Positions 54,709-63,415 of a DNA stretch of 64,000 nucleotides are shown in pieces. A program made the translations under genes and the position numbers. How positions within the stretch are numbered: the stretch's first letter is position 1; each line of letters opens with the position of its first letter. The notes beneath the pieces are model-generated. The model saw only the letters and a list, made by a program, of their open reading frames with translations, did not search any database and was not told the origin of the DNA. Source of the stretch: Kiritimatiellia bacterium (GTDB lineage Bacteria; Verrucomicrobiota; Kiritimatiellia; RFP12; UBA1067); the NCBI GenBank assembly GCA_017514235.1, contig JAFWKK010000071.1, positions 32,126 through 96,125 of the forward strand, written 5' to 3'.

Positions 54709-57708
54709 ATGACTGGTTGTAAAAAACGGCAGCGCCTGCTGGCGGTGATTTCTGCGGCGCTTCTTTTCCCTGCGATATGCGGGCATGCAGGCGCAGAGGA
54801 CCTGCGTGGCCCCGAGGCTTGGCTTGAGTTCATGGGCGGCAATGTCCGCACGGACGGGCTCCGTTGCGATTTGGAGGCCATCAAGGGCGCGGGATTTTCA
54901 GGCGTCCATTTCTTCCACATCAATCACGGAAAGAAGGGCGCATGGCCCGACTGCCCGGTGCAGATTCCATGCATGAGCGAGAAGTGGGACGGCGTCATGC
55001 GCTGTCTTGGCAACGAGTGTGCGCGGCTGAAGCTCAAGCTCACCGTGCAGAACTGCCCGGGTTGGTCGCAGTCTGGCGGGCCGTGGATCGACCTTGACCA
55101 CTGCCAGCGCGACATCGAATGTGCACGGCGCGATCTTGACGGAGGCGAGTCGCTGCGCCTGCCGGAGGTGCCTGAAAAACTGAGAGATGCCGACTCCGAC
55201 TGGCGCGACATATGCGCACTTGCGTTTCCCACGCCGCTCGGAGACGATGGCGGCATGGTGCCTTGCGGACGCGGCGAGGAGCGTCCCGCCATAAGGCCGG
55301 TCTCCGTCACCACGAACGGCGACGAGCGCATCTATACGTTCGCCTCGCCCGTGACCATACGCTCCATGACGCTGCCGGGGCTTCATGCGTGGAACAGCGC
55401 ATACGGCTATCATGCGCCGTGGCGGCGCGTCAGTCTTGAGGCGAAGGCGGCGGACGGATGGAGGGATGCGGTGCGGACGCCGCTGCCGGCATCGAGCTGG
55501 CGCGACTACGTCTATACCATTACGCTGGCATGCGACGAGCTGACGGCAACGGTATGGCGCTATCGTCTCGAGCACGACTTTCCGGTGAAGAAATGGGGCG
55601 AGCCGGAGTTCTTTGCGGCTGCGAGGCAGACGAACTGGGAGGCGAAGTCCGCAAGGGTGCTGCGCTCGCTCCTGAACGAGCGGCCGCCGGCGCAGGATCC
55701 GCGTGCGTGGGTGGACGGATCGAAGATCGTCGACCTGACGGGCGTTTCGGAGTGGAGGGCTCCGTCCGGAAGGTGGACGGTTCTGCGGTTCGGCCACGTG
55801 AATTCGAAGCGTGTCAATTCCCCTGCGCCGAAAGAGGCGACCGGCTGGGAGTGCGACAAGCTCGACCCTAAGGGCATCGAGGCTAACTTCAAGGGTTACA
55901 TCGGGCGTCTCCTTGAAGGTCCGCTAAAGGGACGCATGTACGGAATGCTTGTTGACAGCTGGGAGTGTTTCGGTCAGACCTGGACGACGCGGATGGAGGA
56001 GTACTTCGAAAGAGCCAACGGTTACGGGCTGCGTCGGCATCTGCCGTCGCTCTTCGGCTACGTTATCGACTCTCCGGAAGCGACCGAGCGGTTCCTCACA
56101 GACTGGCGGCGCACGAACGGCGACCTCATCACGAAGAACTACTTCGGACGCATGGCAGAGCTTGCGCATGAGGCTGGGCTGGCGGCGTACTACGAGACGG
56201 CGTTCGGCGACATCGTATTCGGCGACCTGCTCGAATACTGGAAATACGCCGATGCGCCGATGTGCGAGTTCTGGTATCCTCACGCCACGAGGGCCGAAGG
56301 CGGCGTAGGATCGTACGTGTTCAAGTCCATCCGACCCTGTGCGTCCGCAGCCCACGTCTACGGCAAGCGGCGCGTAGTGGCCGAAGCGTTCACCGGAGGC
56401 AATGGCATCAGCTGGGACGAGGACTTTAGGAAGCTTCAGGATGTCGCGAACCGTCATTTTGCGCGCGGTGTTACGCACCTCGCCTACCAAAGCTGCACTC
56501 ATGCCCCGGCGCCGGACGCGACTCCTCCGGGCGGCTGCATGGGTGGCTTCAACGGAACGCCGTTCACCCGTCTCCAGACGTGGTGGAGCTACATGCCGGA
56601 GTTCAACGGCTACATTACGCGCTGCGAAGATTTCCTTGAGGCTGGGTTCCCTGTGCAGGACGTGCTGTGGTATCTTGGCGACGCCGTCGATCACAAGCCG
56701 GACGAGGATTATCCGTTCCCTGAAGGTTTCCGCGCCGATTACCTGAACCACGACGTTCTCACCAATCGCCTCGCGGTGAAGGACGGGCTGTTCACCGTGC
56801 CGGAAGGGACTTCATGGAAGGTTCTGTGGGTGCCTGACGAGCGCTTCATGCTGCCTGCAACGCGCAAGAGCCTTGCAAAGCTTGCGGCAGCTGGAGGCAA
56901 TGTGGTTTTCGGCGGCAAGGACGCGCTTGTCGCGGCGTTGAAGGGCCTTGCGAAAGACGTTGCGACCGATCCCTCTCTCGGCGACGAGCCGAGCGAGGAC
57001 TTCATGTGGATTCACCGCAGGGCGAATGGCCTCGACCGTTATTTCGTCGCCGCCGGAACTAACGGCTGGCGCGGCAAGGTGACTTTCCGGGCGGCTGGGG
57101 ACGTTTCGGTCCTCGACCCGGTGTCACTTGAGCGCCGCGCATGGCGAAACGGCGACGTGCTGGAGATTCCGCCGTCGCGTAGCGTGTTTGTGGAGTTCGG
57201 AGTGCCCGGCAATCAGTCGTCTCCGATGCCGCGACGGCGCACCGATCTGACTGGCTGGACGCTTTCGTTCCCTGCAGGGTGGGGTGCGCCGGCGAAGGTC
57301 GCGCTTGACCGCCCAGTCTCATGGACTGAGATTTCCGGCTTCACGCGCGAGGCGCAGGCGTTCTCTGGCACGGTGACGTATGAGACGGAATTTGACTGCG
57401 ATGCGGACGGCGGCGAGGAACTTGACCTTGGGCGCGTGGAGTCCGTCGCAAAGGTATATGTGAACGACAAGCCGGTACGGGCGCTCTGGTGCGAGCCTTA
57501 CAGGTGTCACATCGGCGGATTCGTCAAGAAGGGTCGCAATCGTCTGCGCATAGAGGTCACGAACACCTGGCGCAACCGCGTAATCTATGACCTTGGGCAG
57601 CCGGAGAGCGAGCGCAAGACCTGGATGCTATATGATCCGCGCTTCAGCCCAAGCCCGAAAGATCCGTTTGTCCCGTCCGGCATCCTGGGCCCGGTGTGCC
57701 TGGACTAG
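54709..57708 (+). CDS. secreted GH106-like (alpha-L-rhamnosidase type) glycoside hydrolase
   Basis: 999 residues from ATG 54709, 9 bases after AAGGGAGGAAAGG; an in-frame start at 54667 lacks this site. A signal peptide (LLAVISAALLFPAICGHAGA) precedes the family start LEFMGGNVRTDGLRCDLEAI. The CMSEKWDG and VQNCPGWSQSGGPWID blocks are characteristic of GH106 rhamnosidases. The last part (LDLGRVESVAKVYVNDKPVR) is a GH2-like galactose-binding beta-sandwich. It would release rhamnose from rhamnogalacturonan or similar glycans. It is the last gene of the block and is followed by a 43-base gap before the leftward regulator. Confidence 0.85.
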   Translation: MTGCKKRQRLLAVISAALLFPAICGHAGAEDLRGPEAWLEFMGGNVRTDGLRCDLEAIKGAGFSGVHFFHINHGKKGAWPDCPVQIPCMSEKWDGVMRCLGNECARLKLKLTVQNCPGWSQSGGPWIDLDHCQRDIECARRDLDGGESLRLPEVPEKLRDADSDWRDICALAFPTPLGDDGGMVPCGRGEERPAIRPVSVTTNGDERIYTFASPVTIRSMTLPGLHAWNSAYGYHAPWRRVSLEAKAADGWRDAVRTPLPASSWRDYVYTITLACDELTATVWRYRLEHDFPVKKWGEPEFFAAARQTNWEAKSARVLRSLLNERPPAQDPRAWVDGSKIVDLTGVSEWRAPSGRWTVLRFGHVNSKRVNSPAPKEATGWECDKLDPKGIEANFKGYIGRLLEGPLKGRMYGMLVDSWECFGQTWTTRMEEYFERANGYGLRRHLPSLFGYVIDSPEATERFLTDWRRTNGDLITKNYFGRMAELAHEAGLAAYYETAFGDIVFGDLLEYWKYADAPMCEFWYPHATRAEGGVGSYVFKSIRPCASAAHVYGKRRVVAEAFTGGNGISWDEDFRKLQDVANRHFARGVTHLAYQSCTHAPAPDATPPGGCMGGFNGTPFTRLQTWWSYMPEFNGYITRCEDFLEAGFPVQDVLWYLGDAVDHKPDEDYPFPEGFRADYLNHDVLTNRLAVKDGLFTVPEGTSWKVLWVPDERFMLPATRKSLAKLAAAGGNVVFGGKDALVAALKGLAKDVATDPSLGDEPSEDFMWIHRRANGLDRYFVAAGTNGWRGKVTFRAAGDVSVLDPVSLERRAWRNGDVLEIPPSRSVFVEFGVPGNQSSPMPRRRTDLTGWTLSFPAGWGAPAKVALDRPVSWTEISGFTREAQAFSGTVTYETEFDCDADGGEELDLGRVESVAKVYVNDKPVRALWCEPYRCHIGGFVKKGRNRLRIEVTNTWRNRVIYDLGQPESERKTWMLYDPRFSPSPKDPFVPSGILGPVCLD

Positions 57709-57751
57709 AGCAGATGCTTTCGCAGTGCGATGGGGACAGCCTAGGATCGGT

Positions 57752-58960
57752 TCAATGCGCCAGGCTTCGCGAGGATGGCGGTGAGATGATCTTTTTGCGC
57801 CATTCGCGCATGGACATGCCGAAGCGGCGGCGAAAGAGGATCTTTAGGTAGTTCGCATCGGGATAGCCGCAACGAACCGCGACGTCGGAGATTGCAAGCG
57901 ACGTGTCGGCGAGCAGACGGCAGACCTCCCCTAGCCTGCTTTCTATTATCGCCTTTTGCATTGATGTGCCGGTAGCGTCCCTGAAACGAAGGTCGGCGAG
58001 ACGCCGGGAGACATGCAGATGCTGGGCAACGTCCCTTGCGCTTATGCCCTTGAGCGCATTGCGCGATATGAACGACATGGCGTCATGCGCCAGCATTCCG
58101 GCATTGGCAGTGTGGTGTGTCGTGCCTCTTTCCAATACGGTCGATCCTCCGCAGAAGAACCGTCGCCTTGGCGGATTGCCCTTGAAGAGCATCATCGACT
58201 GGAGCTCTCGTGCCGCTCGGTAGCCTTCTTCCTCGAAATTCGGCTGCACGCTGGAAAGCCTGGGAACCGTGTGCATGCAGATGTCTTCGTCGTTGCCGAT
58301 TCCGAGGATGGCGACGTCCGCCGGAATTTTCAGTCCGGTGCGCCTGCATGCGGAGAGGACGGTCCTTGCGGTGTCATCATAGGCTGCGAAGATTGCCGCA
58401 GGCTTCTCGCAGCCGAGAATGGCTGCCGACAGGCTTTCCGGGTCGGCGACACATTCCGACGGCATTCGCACGACCCTGACTCCTCGCTTCGCCATTTCGG
58501 CGGAGAATGCGTTGCCACGTTCCCGGCTCCAGCGCGATCCGGCGGCGTTCTCGGCGTACAGGTATGACTTGTAGAGGCCGCTTGACAGGATTGCGTTTGC
58601 GGCGCTGCGACATATGTCGCGCACGTCGTCCATGACAAATACGCATCTCTTGAATTCGCTCATCGTCCGTTCGTTCGGGAAGTCGGTGAACACCGTTGGA
58701 ATGTTGAGAGAGGCGTGCAGGCGATGCAGCTCCTGCGTTTCCGGTATCGCGGCGAAGAATCCGTCAACGCCGTTTCTCGCCGCCGCCTCAAGCCTTTCGT
58801 ACGTCACTTCACTTTCAGTGCGTATAAGTTCGATGTCCCAATCGTATCCCTCCGAAAGAAATCGATGCAGTCCGGCCAGCTTTTTCCTGCCGGCGACTTC
58901 GGAAAGGAGAGCTGTCGCCAGCACCTTGAATGTGCGATACTGTCGCTTGGCATGTCTCAT
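57752..58960 (-). CDS. XylR-type AraC family regulator with LacI-like sensor domain
   Basis: 402 residues. The N-terminal two thirds resemble periplasmic-binding-protein-like sensor domains of XylR (NGVDGFFAAIPE, NIPTVFTDFPNERT, ADVAILGIGNDEDIC). The C-terminus has two AraC helix-turn-helix units (GISARDVAQHLHVSRRLADLRFRDATG, AISDVAVRCGYPDANYLKILFRRRFG). It probably senses a sugar and controls the adjacent carbohydrate genes or the divergent SIS-domain gene. Predicted leaderless: its start codon is eight bases after a TATAAT box. Confidence 0.9.
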   Translation of the reverse strand: MRHAKRQYRTFKVLATALLSEVAGRKKLAGLHRFLSEGYDWDIELIRTESEVTYERLEAAARNGVDGFFAAIPETQELHRLHASLNIPTVFTDFPNERTMSEFKRCVFVMDDVRDICRSAANAILSSGLYKSYLYAENAAGSRWSRERGNAFSAEMAKRGVRVVRMPSECVADPESLSAAILGCEKPAAIFAAYDDTARTVLSACRRTGLKIPADVAILGIGNDEDICMHTVPRLSSVQPNFEEEGYRAARELQSMMLFKGNPPRRRFFCGGSTVLERGTTHHTANAGMLAHDAMSFISRNALKGISARDVAQHLHVSRRLADLRFRDATGTSMQKAIIESRLGEVCRLLADTSLAISDVAVRCGYPDANYLKILFRRRFGMSMREWRKKIISPPSSRSLAH

Positions 58961-58968
58961 TGTCTGAT

Positions 58969-58977
58969 ATTATATCA
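58969..58977 (-). promoter_or_regulatory. extended -10 promoter for the XylR-type regulator, predicted leaderless
   Basis: Minus-strand TGATATAAT at 58977-58969. The start codon begins at 58960, eight bases after the box. The -35 region is not convincing. Confidence 0.65.
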
Positions 58978-59042
58978 TAATGGTTGCCGAAATGATACGG
59001 TTTTGATGCCGGAAAGATACTCTATGCAATGCGCCTATTTAA

Positions 59043-59048
59043 TATAAT
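59043..59048 (+). promoter_or_regulatory. -10 box for the SIS-domain gene
   Basis: TATAAT at 59043-59048, ten bases before the ATG at 59059; divergent from the regulator's promoter 65 bases away. No clear -35. A predicted leader is only a few bases. The position also argues against a start at 59029. Confidence 0.55.
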
Positions 59049-59058
59049 GTCATGTGTT

Positions 59059-60804
59059 ATGGATACCACAGAAACTATGTCTGGCAAAGGTGCAAATCTA
59101 ACGGCTGCGTTTGGGTGTTCGGACACTGCGAAAGCGAAGGCGCGAGACTTCATCGACAACGAGAAGCAGTTCCAGCTGGGATTCCTGCCGACGGAACAGT
59201 CGAATCCGATAACTGCGACATTGGAGGAGGATTTCAGGCGCTCCACGCTAGCGGGAGTGCAGTGCCTGCAGCGCGGCGACAGGCAGATGCCGATCACGAT
59301 GCGGCATGTTTTTGCCGGGAAGCGTTTTGCAAAGCTCGTGGATTCGATTGTCGAATCGGTGACCGGTCTCAGGGGGCGCATCATTTTTTCCGGATGCGGC
59401 GCAACGGGGCGTCTCTCGATTCTCCTTGAGTCCATGTGGCGCGACTTCTTCCACCGCCGCGCAGCAGAACTGACGGCTGAGGAACGTGCGCTTGCCGACC
59501 GCTCGGCGTCCATCATGACGGGCGGGGACTTCGCGCTCATACGCTCGGTGGAGTTCTTCGAGGACTTTGCGGAGGGCGGGCGGCGCCAGGCCGCTGCGCT
59601 TGAAGTGAGTGACGGCGACACGTTTGTCGCCATCACCGAGGGCGGCGAGACGTCTTCCGTGCTTGGCACGCTCAAGTATGCGGCAGAACACGGTGCCAAG
59701 TGCTTCCTCGTGTTCAACAATCCGGCGGACATCCTTCGCGCGCGGCTCGACCGCTGCCGCGAGGCGATCGACAATCCGAAGGTCACCGTAATCGACCTCT
59801 ACTGCGGGTCGATGTCCGTCGCCGGCTCCACGCGCATGCAGGCCACCAGTTCCGAACAGGTGCTGTGCTCGTGCGCTCTTGAGGCTGCGCTGTGCCGCAT
59901 CCTGCCGCGTTTTGCGAAGGAGACTGCGGAGGATTACACGGCCGCGTTCGAGAACCTGCTTGCGGGTCTGGAGTCGCCTGAAGGCCGTGCCGCGCTAGTC
60001 AAGGCCATCGAGTTCGAGAAGGGCGTATATGAGAAGCGCGGGCGCATCACGTATCTCGCCGACAAGTGCATGCTCGACCTCTTTACGGACACCACTGAGC
60101 GTGCGCCGACTTTCATGATTCCGCCGATCCGCTCCAGCCGCGAGAAGGGCCTTGCGCAGTCGTGGGCGTTCGTCAAGAATCCCCTCCATTCGACGGAAGA
60201 ATGCTGGAGCGAGATGATGCGCCGCCGTCCGCGCTGCCTGAACTTCACGGGCGAAGACGCCCGCTCGCTCGGAATGCCGCAGGGATTCATCGACAATCCG
60301 CCGCTCATCAAGTACAGCGATCTCATAACCTACATGATCGGCAACGAACCGGCGCCGGAGCGCATCGATGGATTTGCCCGCGCCGCGGCGGTGATCCTGC
60401 GCGTGCCGGGCGAGACGCCGGAGTTCGTCTCTGCCGCGAACGGCCTCGCCGCCGCCTGGCCGGAAAAGACTGAATTCAGTTTCCCGTTCCCGATTGCCGA
60501 CTCTCCGCTGGAGATATGGAAGCACCTCGCCGTGAAACTCGCCTTCAACTGCCTCTCCACCGGCACGATGGCGGCAATGGGGCGTGTCGCGGGCAACTGG
60601 ATGAGCTGGGTGTCGATGAGCAACAAGAAACTGATCGACCGCAACATCCGGCTCGTCGAGGAGCTCGGCCGCGTCGATTACGAGACGGCGGCGGAAACGG
60701 TTTTCGCCGCAGAGGAGTGGATCGCCTCGCAGGACTGGTCGCAGACCGAGGAACCGTCGCCCGTCCAGGTCGCGCTGGCGCGGCTCAGGGGGAGCGGGAA
60801 ATAG
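59059..60804 (+). CDS. double-SIS protein of the MurQ/glucokinase-regulatory-protein type
   Basis: 581 residues from ATG 59059; an ATG at 59029 lies before the -10 box. The N-terminus LPTEQSNPITATLEED matches the MurQ opening. The first SIS domain has IIFSGCGATGRLSILLES, FVAITEGGETSSVLGTLKYA and SMSVAGSTRMQATSSEQ. The second SIS domain is C-terminal, ending KLAFNCLSTGTMAAMGRVAG like MurQ's terminal helix region. About 200 extra residues between them give the two-domain layout of GKRP rather than the 300-residue MurQ. The catalytic MurQ Glu in DAAECPP is not at the same position (ILLESMW here). It may be a sugar-phosphate-binding regulator or a divergent etherase. Confidence 0.78.
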   Translation: MDTTETMSGKGANLTAAFGCSDTAKAKARDFIDNEKQFQLGFLPTEQSNPITATLEEDFRRSTLAGVQCLQRGDRQMPITMRHVFAGKRFAKLVDSIVESVTGLRGRIIFSGCGATGRLSILLESMWRDFFHRRAAELTAEERALADRSASIMTGGDFALIRSVEFFEDFAEGGRRQAAALEVSDGDTFVAITEGGETSSVLGTLKYAAEHGAKCFLVFNNPADILRARLDRCREAIDNPKVTVIDLYCGSMSVAGSTRMQATSSEQVLCSCALEAALCRILPRFAKETAEDYTAAFENLLAGLESPEGRAALVKAIEFEKGVYEKRGRITYLADKCMLDLFTDTTERAPTFMIPPIRSSREKGLAQSWAFVKNPLHSTEECWSEMMRRRPRCLNFTGEDARSLGMPQGFIDNPPLIKYSDLITYMIGNEPAPERIDGFARAAAVILRVPGETPEFVSAANGLAAAWPEKTEFSFPFPIADSPLEIWKHLAVKLAFNCLSTGTMAAMGRVAGNWMSWVSMSNKKLIDRNIRLVEELGRVDYETAAETVFAAEEWIASQDWSQTEEPSPVQVALARLRGSGK

Positions 60805-60875
60805 CAGGCATCTGTTCGCGTCAGGCCTGATAGCATGACAGACTTTCAACCAGTAAAGACCACGGAGGAAAAGCA

Positions 60876-63401
60876 ATGAAGTTCCTGAAGACTATGATGA
60901 CAGTTGCGGTTGCCGCGATTCTGCCGAACGCATCGCTGGCTGAGACGCATGCCCTGATGCCCTACGCCTACGTACAGGCTTATGGCTCCAACAGGATTAA
61001 CACGGGGTACCATGCGAACGGCCTTTCCCGCTATTTCGTGGATTACCAGCTCGTAAACCCATCAACTCGCAGCCAGGCCATATTCGGCGACACAAAGGGT
61101 ATCCAATTTATATGCGCGTTTTATGTTCCCAATAGCGACAACAATCAGCTCACTTGGTACTATAGGACGACGGAAAAACCCGTTACGAACTACACGATGG
61201 CTGTAATCAGGGACGCAAGTCGCAGGGTCATGACCGCGATCCATCCGACGACCTACAGCGGAGCGGTGGACGTAAGCCTTTATGACCGTACCGATTCAGT
61301 CGCGACAAATACAACCTCGAAGCACAGCGGCCAAAATTCGACATACGTCTATCTGTTCGCATTGAATGCCACCGATGGCACGTACATCGCGGGTGAAAAA
61401 CGAATCTACTGCTTCGAGGCGGCGGATGATAGCTCGGCCGTGATGCCTTCCGTATTCCTTGCGCCGATGACAAACGCCGTAGGCGAGGCGGGCTTCATGG
61501 ACATTATGACCGGAACCTTCCGCGGCGAGGCGAACGCCAACCCGTCCAATGCAATGACGTTCAGCGACGGAGTTGGCAGTGCGGACGACTACAGATACGA
61601 GAACGGCACGTTCTCCGCAAAGTTCCGCGCATACGCTGAGGACACTACGACGGGCGGCGTAAAGTTCGGCAATGGAGAGGCATCGGGGTCGGCAGAGGCT
61701 TGGGTGGAGCGCGGCGGAGGCGTGACGCTGACCGCAGTTCCCGCTGCGGGATACGATTTCGCGGGATGGATCGGCGACACGTGGGCGATAACGTCCGGCT
61801 CCGCGAAAAGCGCCACGGTCACCGTTCAGAGCGGCACGGCGGTTCAGCTGCTGGCGATGTTTTCCGAGGCGTCGTGGCACTGGACGGGTGCCGCAGGGGA
61901 TTCCAACTGGTTCACCGCCGGCAACTGGGCGGACGGAAGCGGCAACGCCGCCGTTTCGCTTGCGAGCGGCGACAAGTTCACGTTCGAGCAGGATGGCGAC
62001 ATCACCGTGAACTACAATCCCAGCGATCCTGGCTTTGTGGTGGGGAGTCTGCTTTTTGCAGCCCCCGCCGGGGCGGTGACTGTGACCGGCGGTGAAATCG
62101 CCTCCCTGACAAACATCGTATGCATGAACGGAAGGGAGAACGTGATGTCCAACGCTGTAAACTTCTCCGGAGACGTGGATGTGACGGCAGCGAGCGGACA
62201 CGTGCTTTTCGCCGGTGGCGCTACGGGGTATAAGGTTGCGAACCATATTGAGCTTTACGGGAACTACACTCTGACCGTGAACGGCGACTACGTTATGGAT
62301 CCTGACACGATCCTGAAGAGCGGTTCCACGCTCAGGATGCCAAACGGGACGTTCTACAAGCACCTTGGCGACTACTCTTTGGAGAGTTGTGCGACCACGA
62401 TCGTCAAGTGCGCGAAGATCAACATTGACAGGGCCGATCCAAGGCTTATGCTCACCAATAACGGCGTGTTTGTCGTCACTGACCATGCGCTCGTCAGCGC
62501 CAGAAATACCATTAATAACTATACGCAGTATCTTGCACCCAACAACGCCGGCGTGTTTATCGCTAACGAGGTGAACGTCAGGGCGGCGGCTCATTGCTTT
62601 ATGGGCGTTCATGCCGTGCTCGGTCCGGGAGGGGTCAATCTTGATACCAACTGCTTTGTTCGCCTGGTCAACCTCGGAACGAGCCGCTTCGGCGCTTATG
62701 CCGACTGGGAGATTGGCTGTGACTCCGTCGGTGTCGCCGCCAGTGGCCCCGCGATGTACAGACAAGGCGGCAACAAGCCATCTAATCTTACGTTCGATAC
62801 GTCGGACTACTACGATCCGTCCGTCGGGCGCACAATCACGTTAAAGGGGCCGATCGGCGATTACAATTACGATGGTCATGTTTCGAACGCGCCGCTTAAC
62901 ATAACCGTGGCGGGCGTGGGTACTCTTGCCTTCAACTATGCGAACAACAATTACGACGAGCTGTTCTCCAGCGGATTGACGGTGAAGGATTCGGCGACGG
63001 TGTCGGTCGTGCCAGGGATTAGTCCAGGTGCGGGCACGGTGACGTTGATGGACAATGCGACGCTGAAGGTCGCCGGGTCGGGCACGGTTGCGCTTGGCGG
63101 AAACCTGACGCTTGGAGAGAACGCGGCCCTTGCGTTCAACTTCACGGAGAAGGATGCCGCCCCGGTGCTGTCCATTCCGGCGGGATCGACTCTCCCGGCG
63201 ACGGTTAACGTAAAGGTCTCGGCAGCAGACGGCCTGCGTCTGCGGGCGGGATCTTACGCGCTTACGAGCGGCTATGACTTCACCGGCAAGACCGTCAATC
63301 TCGTGGATCCTTCGGGCTTGGTTTCATCCATCGCTGTTGACGGGAGCGGCAACATCGTACTTGCGCCGAGAGTGAAGGGTGTTATCATATCCATTAGGTG
63401 A
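60876..63401 (+). CDS. large secreted autotransporter-like surface protein
   Basis: 841 residues with a signal peptide (MKFLKTMMTVAVAAILPNASLA). The N-terminal domain (about 25-230, opening YAYVQAYGSNRINTGYH) resembles a lectin-like beta-sandwich common in large proteins of Kiritimatiellota and Lentisphaerota, from memory. An InlB-like segment (GGGVTLTAVPAAGYDFAGW) at about 280-300 is followed by WHWTGAAGDSNWFTAGNWADG and beta-helix-like repeats of autotransporter passenger type (NITVAGVGTLAFNY, DSATVSVVPGISPGAGTV, LKVAGSGTVALGG). No translocator barrel or PEP-CTERM-like sorting tail is seen. GGAGGA precedes the ATG. Function unknown. Confidence 0.72.
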   Translation: MKFLKTMMTVAVAAILPNASLAETHALMPYAYVQAYGSNRINTGYHANGLSRYFVDYQLVNPSTRSQAIFGDTKGIQFICAFYVPNSDNNQLTWYYRTTEKPVTNYTMAVIRDASRRVMTAIHPTTYSGAVDVSLYDRTDSVATNTTSKHSGQNSTYVYLFALNATDGTYIAGEKRIYCFEAADDSSAVMPSVFLAPMTNAVGEAGFMDIMTGTFRGEANANPSNAMTFSDGVGSADDYRYENGTFSAKFRAYAEDTTTGGVKFGNGEASGSAEAWVERGGGVTLTAVPAAGYDFAGWIGDTWAITSGSAKSATVTVQSGTAVQLLAMFSEASWHWTGAAGDSNWFTAGNWADGSGNAAVSLASGDKFTFEQDGDITVNYNPSDPGFVVGSLLFAAPAGAVTVTGGEIASLTNIVCMNGRENVMSNAVNFSGDVDVTAASGHVLFAGGATGYKVANHIELYGNYTLTVNGDYVMDPDTILKSGSTLRMPNGTFYKHLGDYSLESCATTIVKCAKINIDRADPRLMLTNNGVFVVTDHALVSARNTINNYTQYLAPNNAGVFIANEVNVRAAAHCFMGVHAVLGPGGVNLDTNCFVRLVNLGTSRFGAYADWEIGCDSVGVAASGPAMYRQGGNKPSNLTFDTSDYYDPSVGRTITLKGPIGDYNYDGHVSNAPLNITVAGVGTLAFNYANNNYDELFSSGLTVKDSATVSVVPGISPGAGTVTLMDNATLKVAGSGTVALGGNLTLGENAALAFNFTEKDAAPVLSIPAGSTLPATVNVKVSAADGLRLRAGSYALTSGYDFTGKTVNLVDPSGLVSSIAVDGSGNIVLAPRVKGVIISIR

Positions 63402-63415
63402 AAGGAAAACAAAAA

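Noticed and set aside
59029-59058. Earlier ATG for the SIS-domain gene
   Set aside because: It precedes the TATAAT box at 59043-59048, and the MurQ-like sequence starts later.
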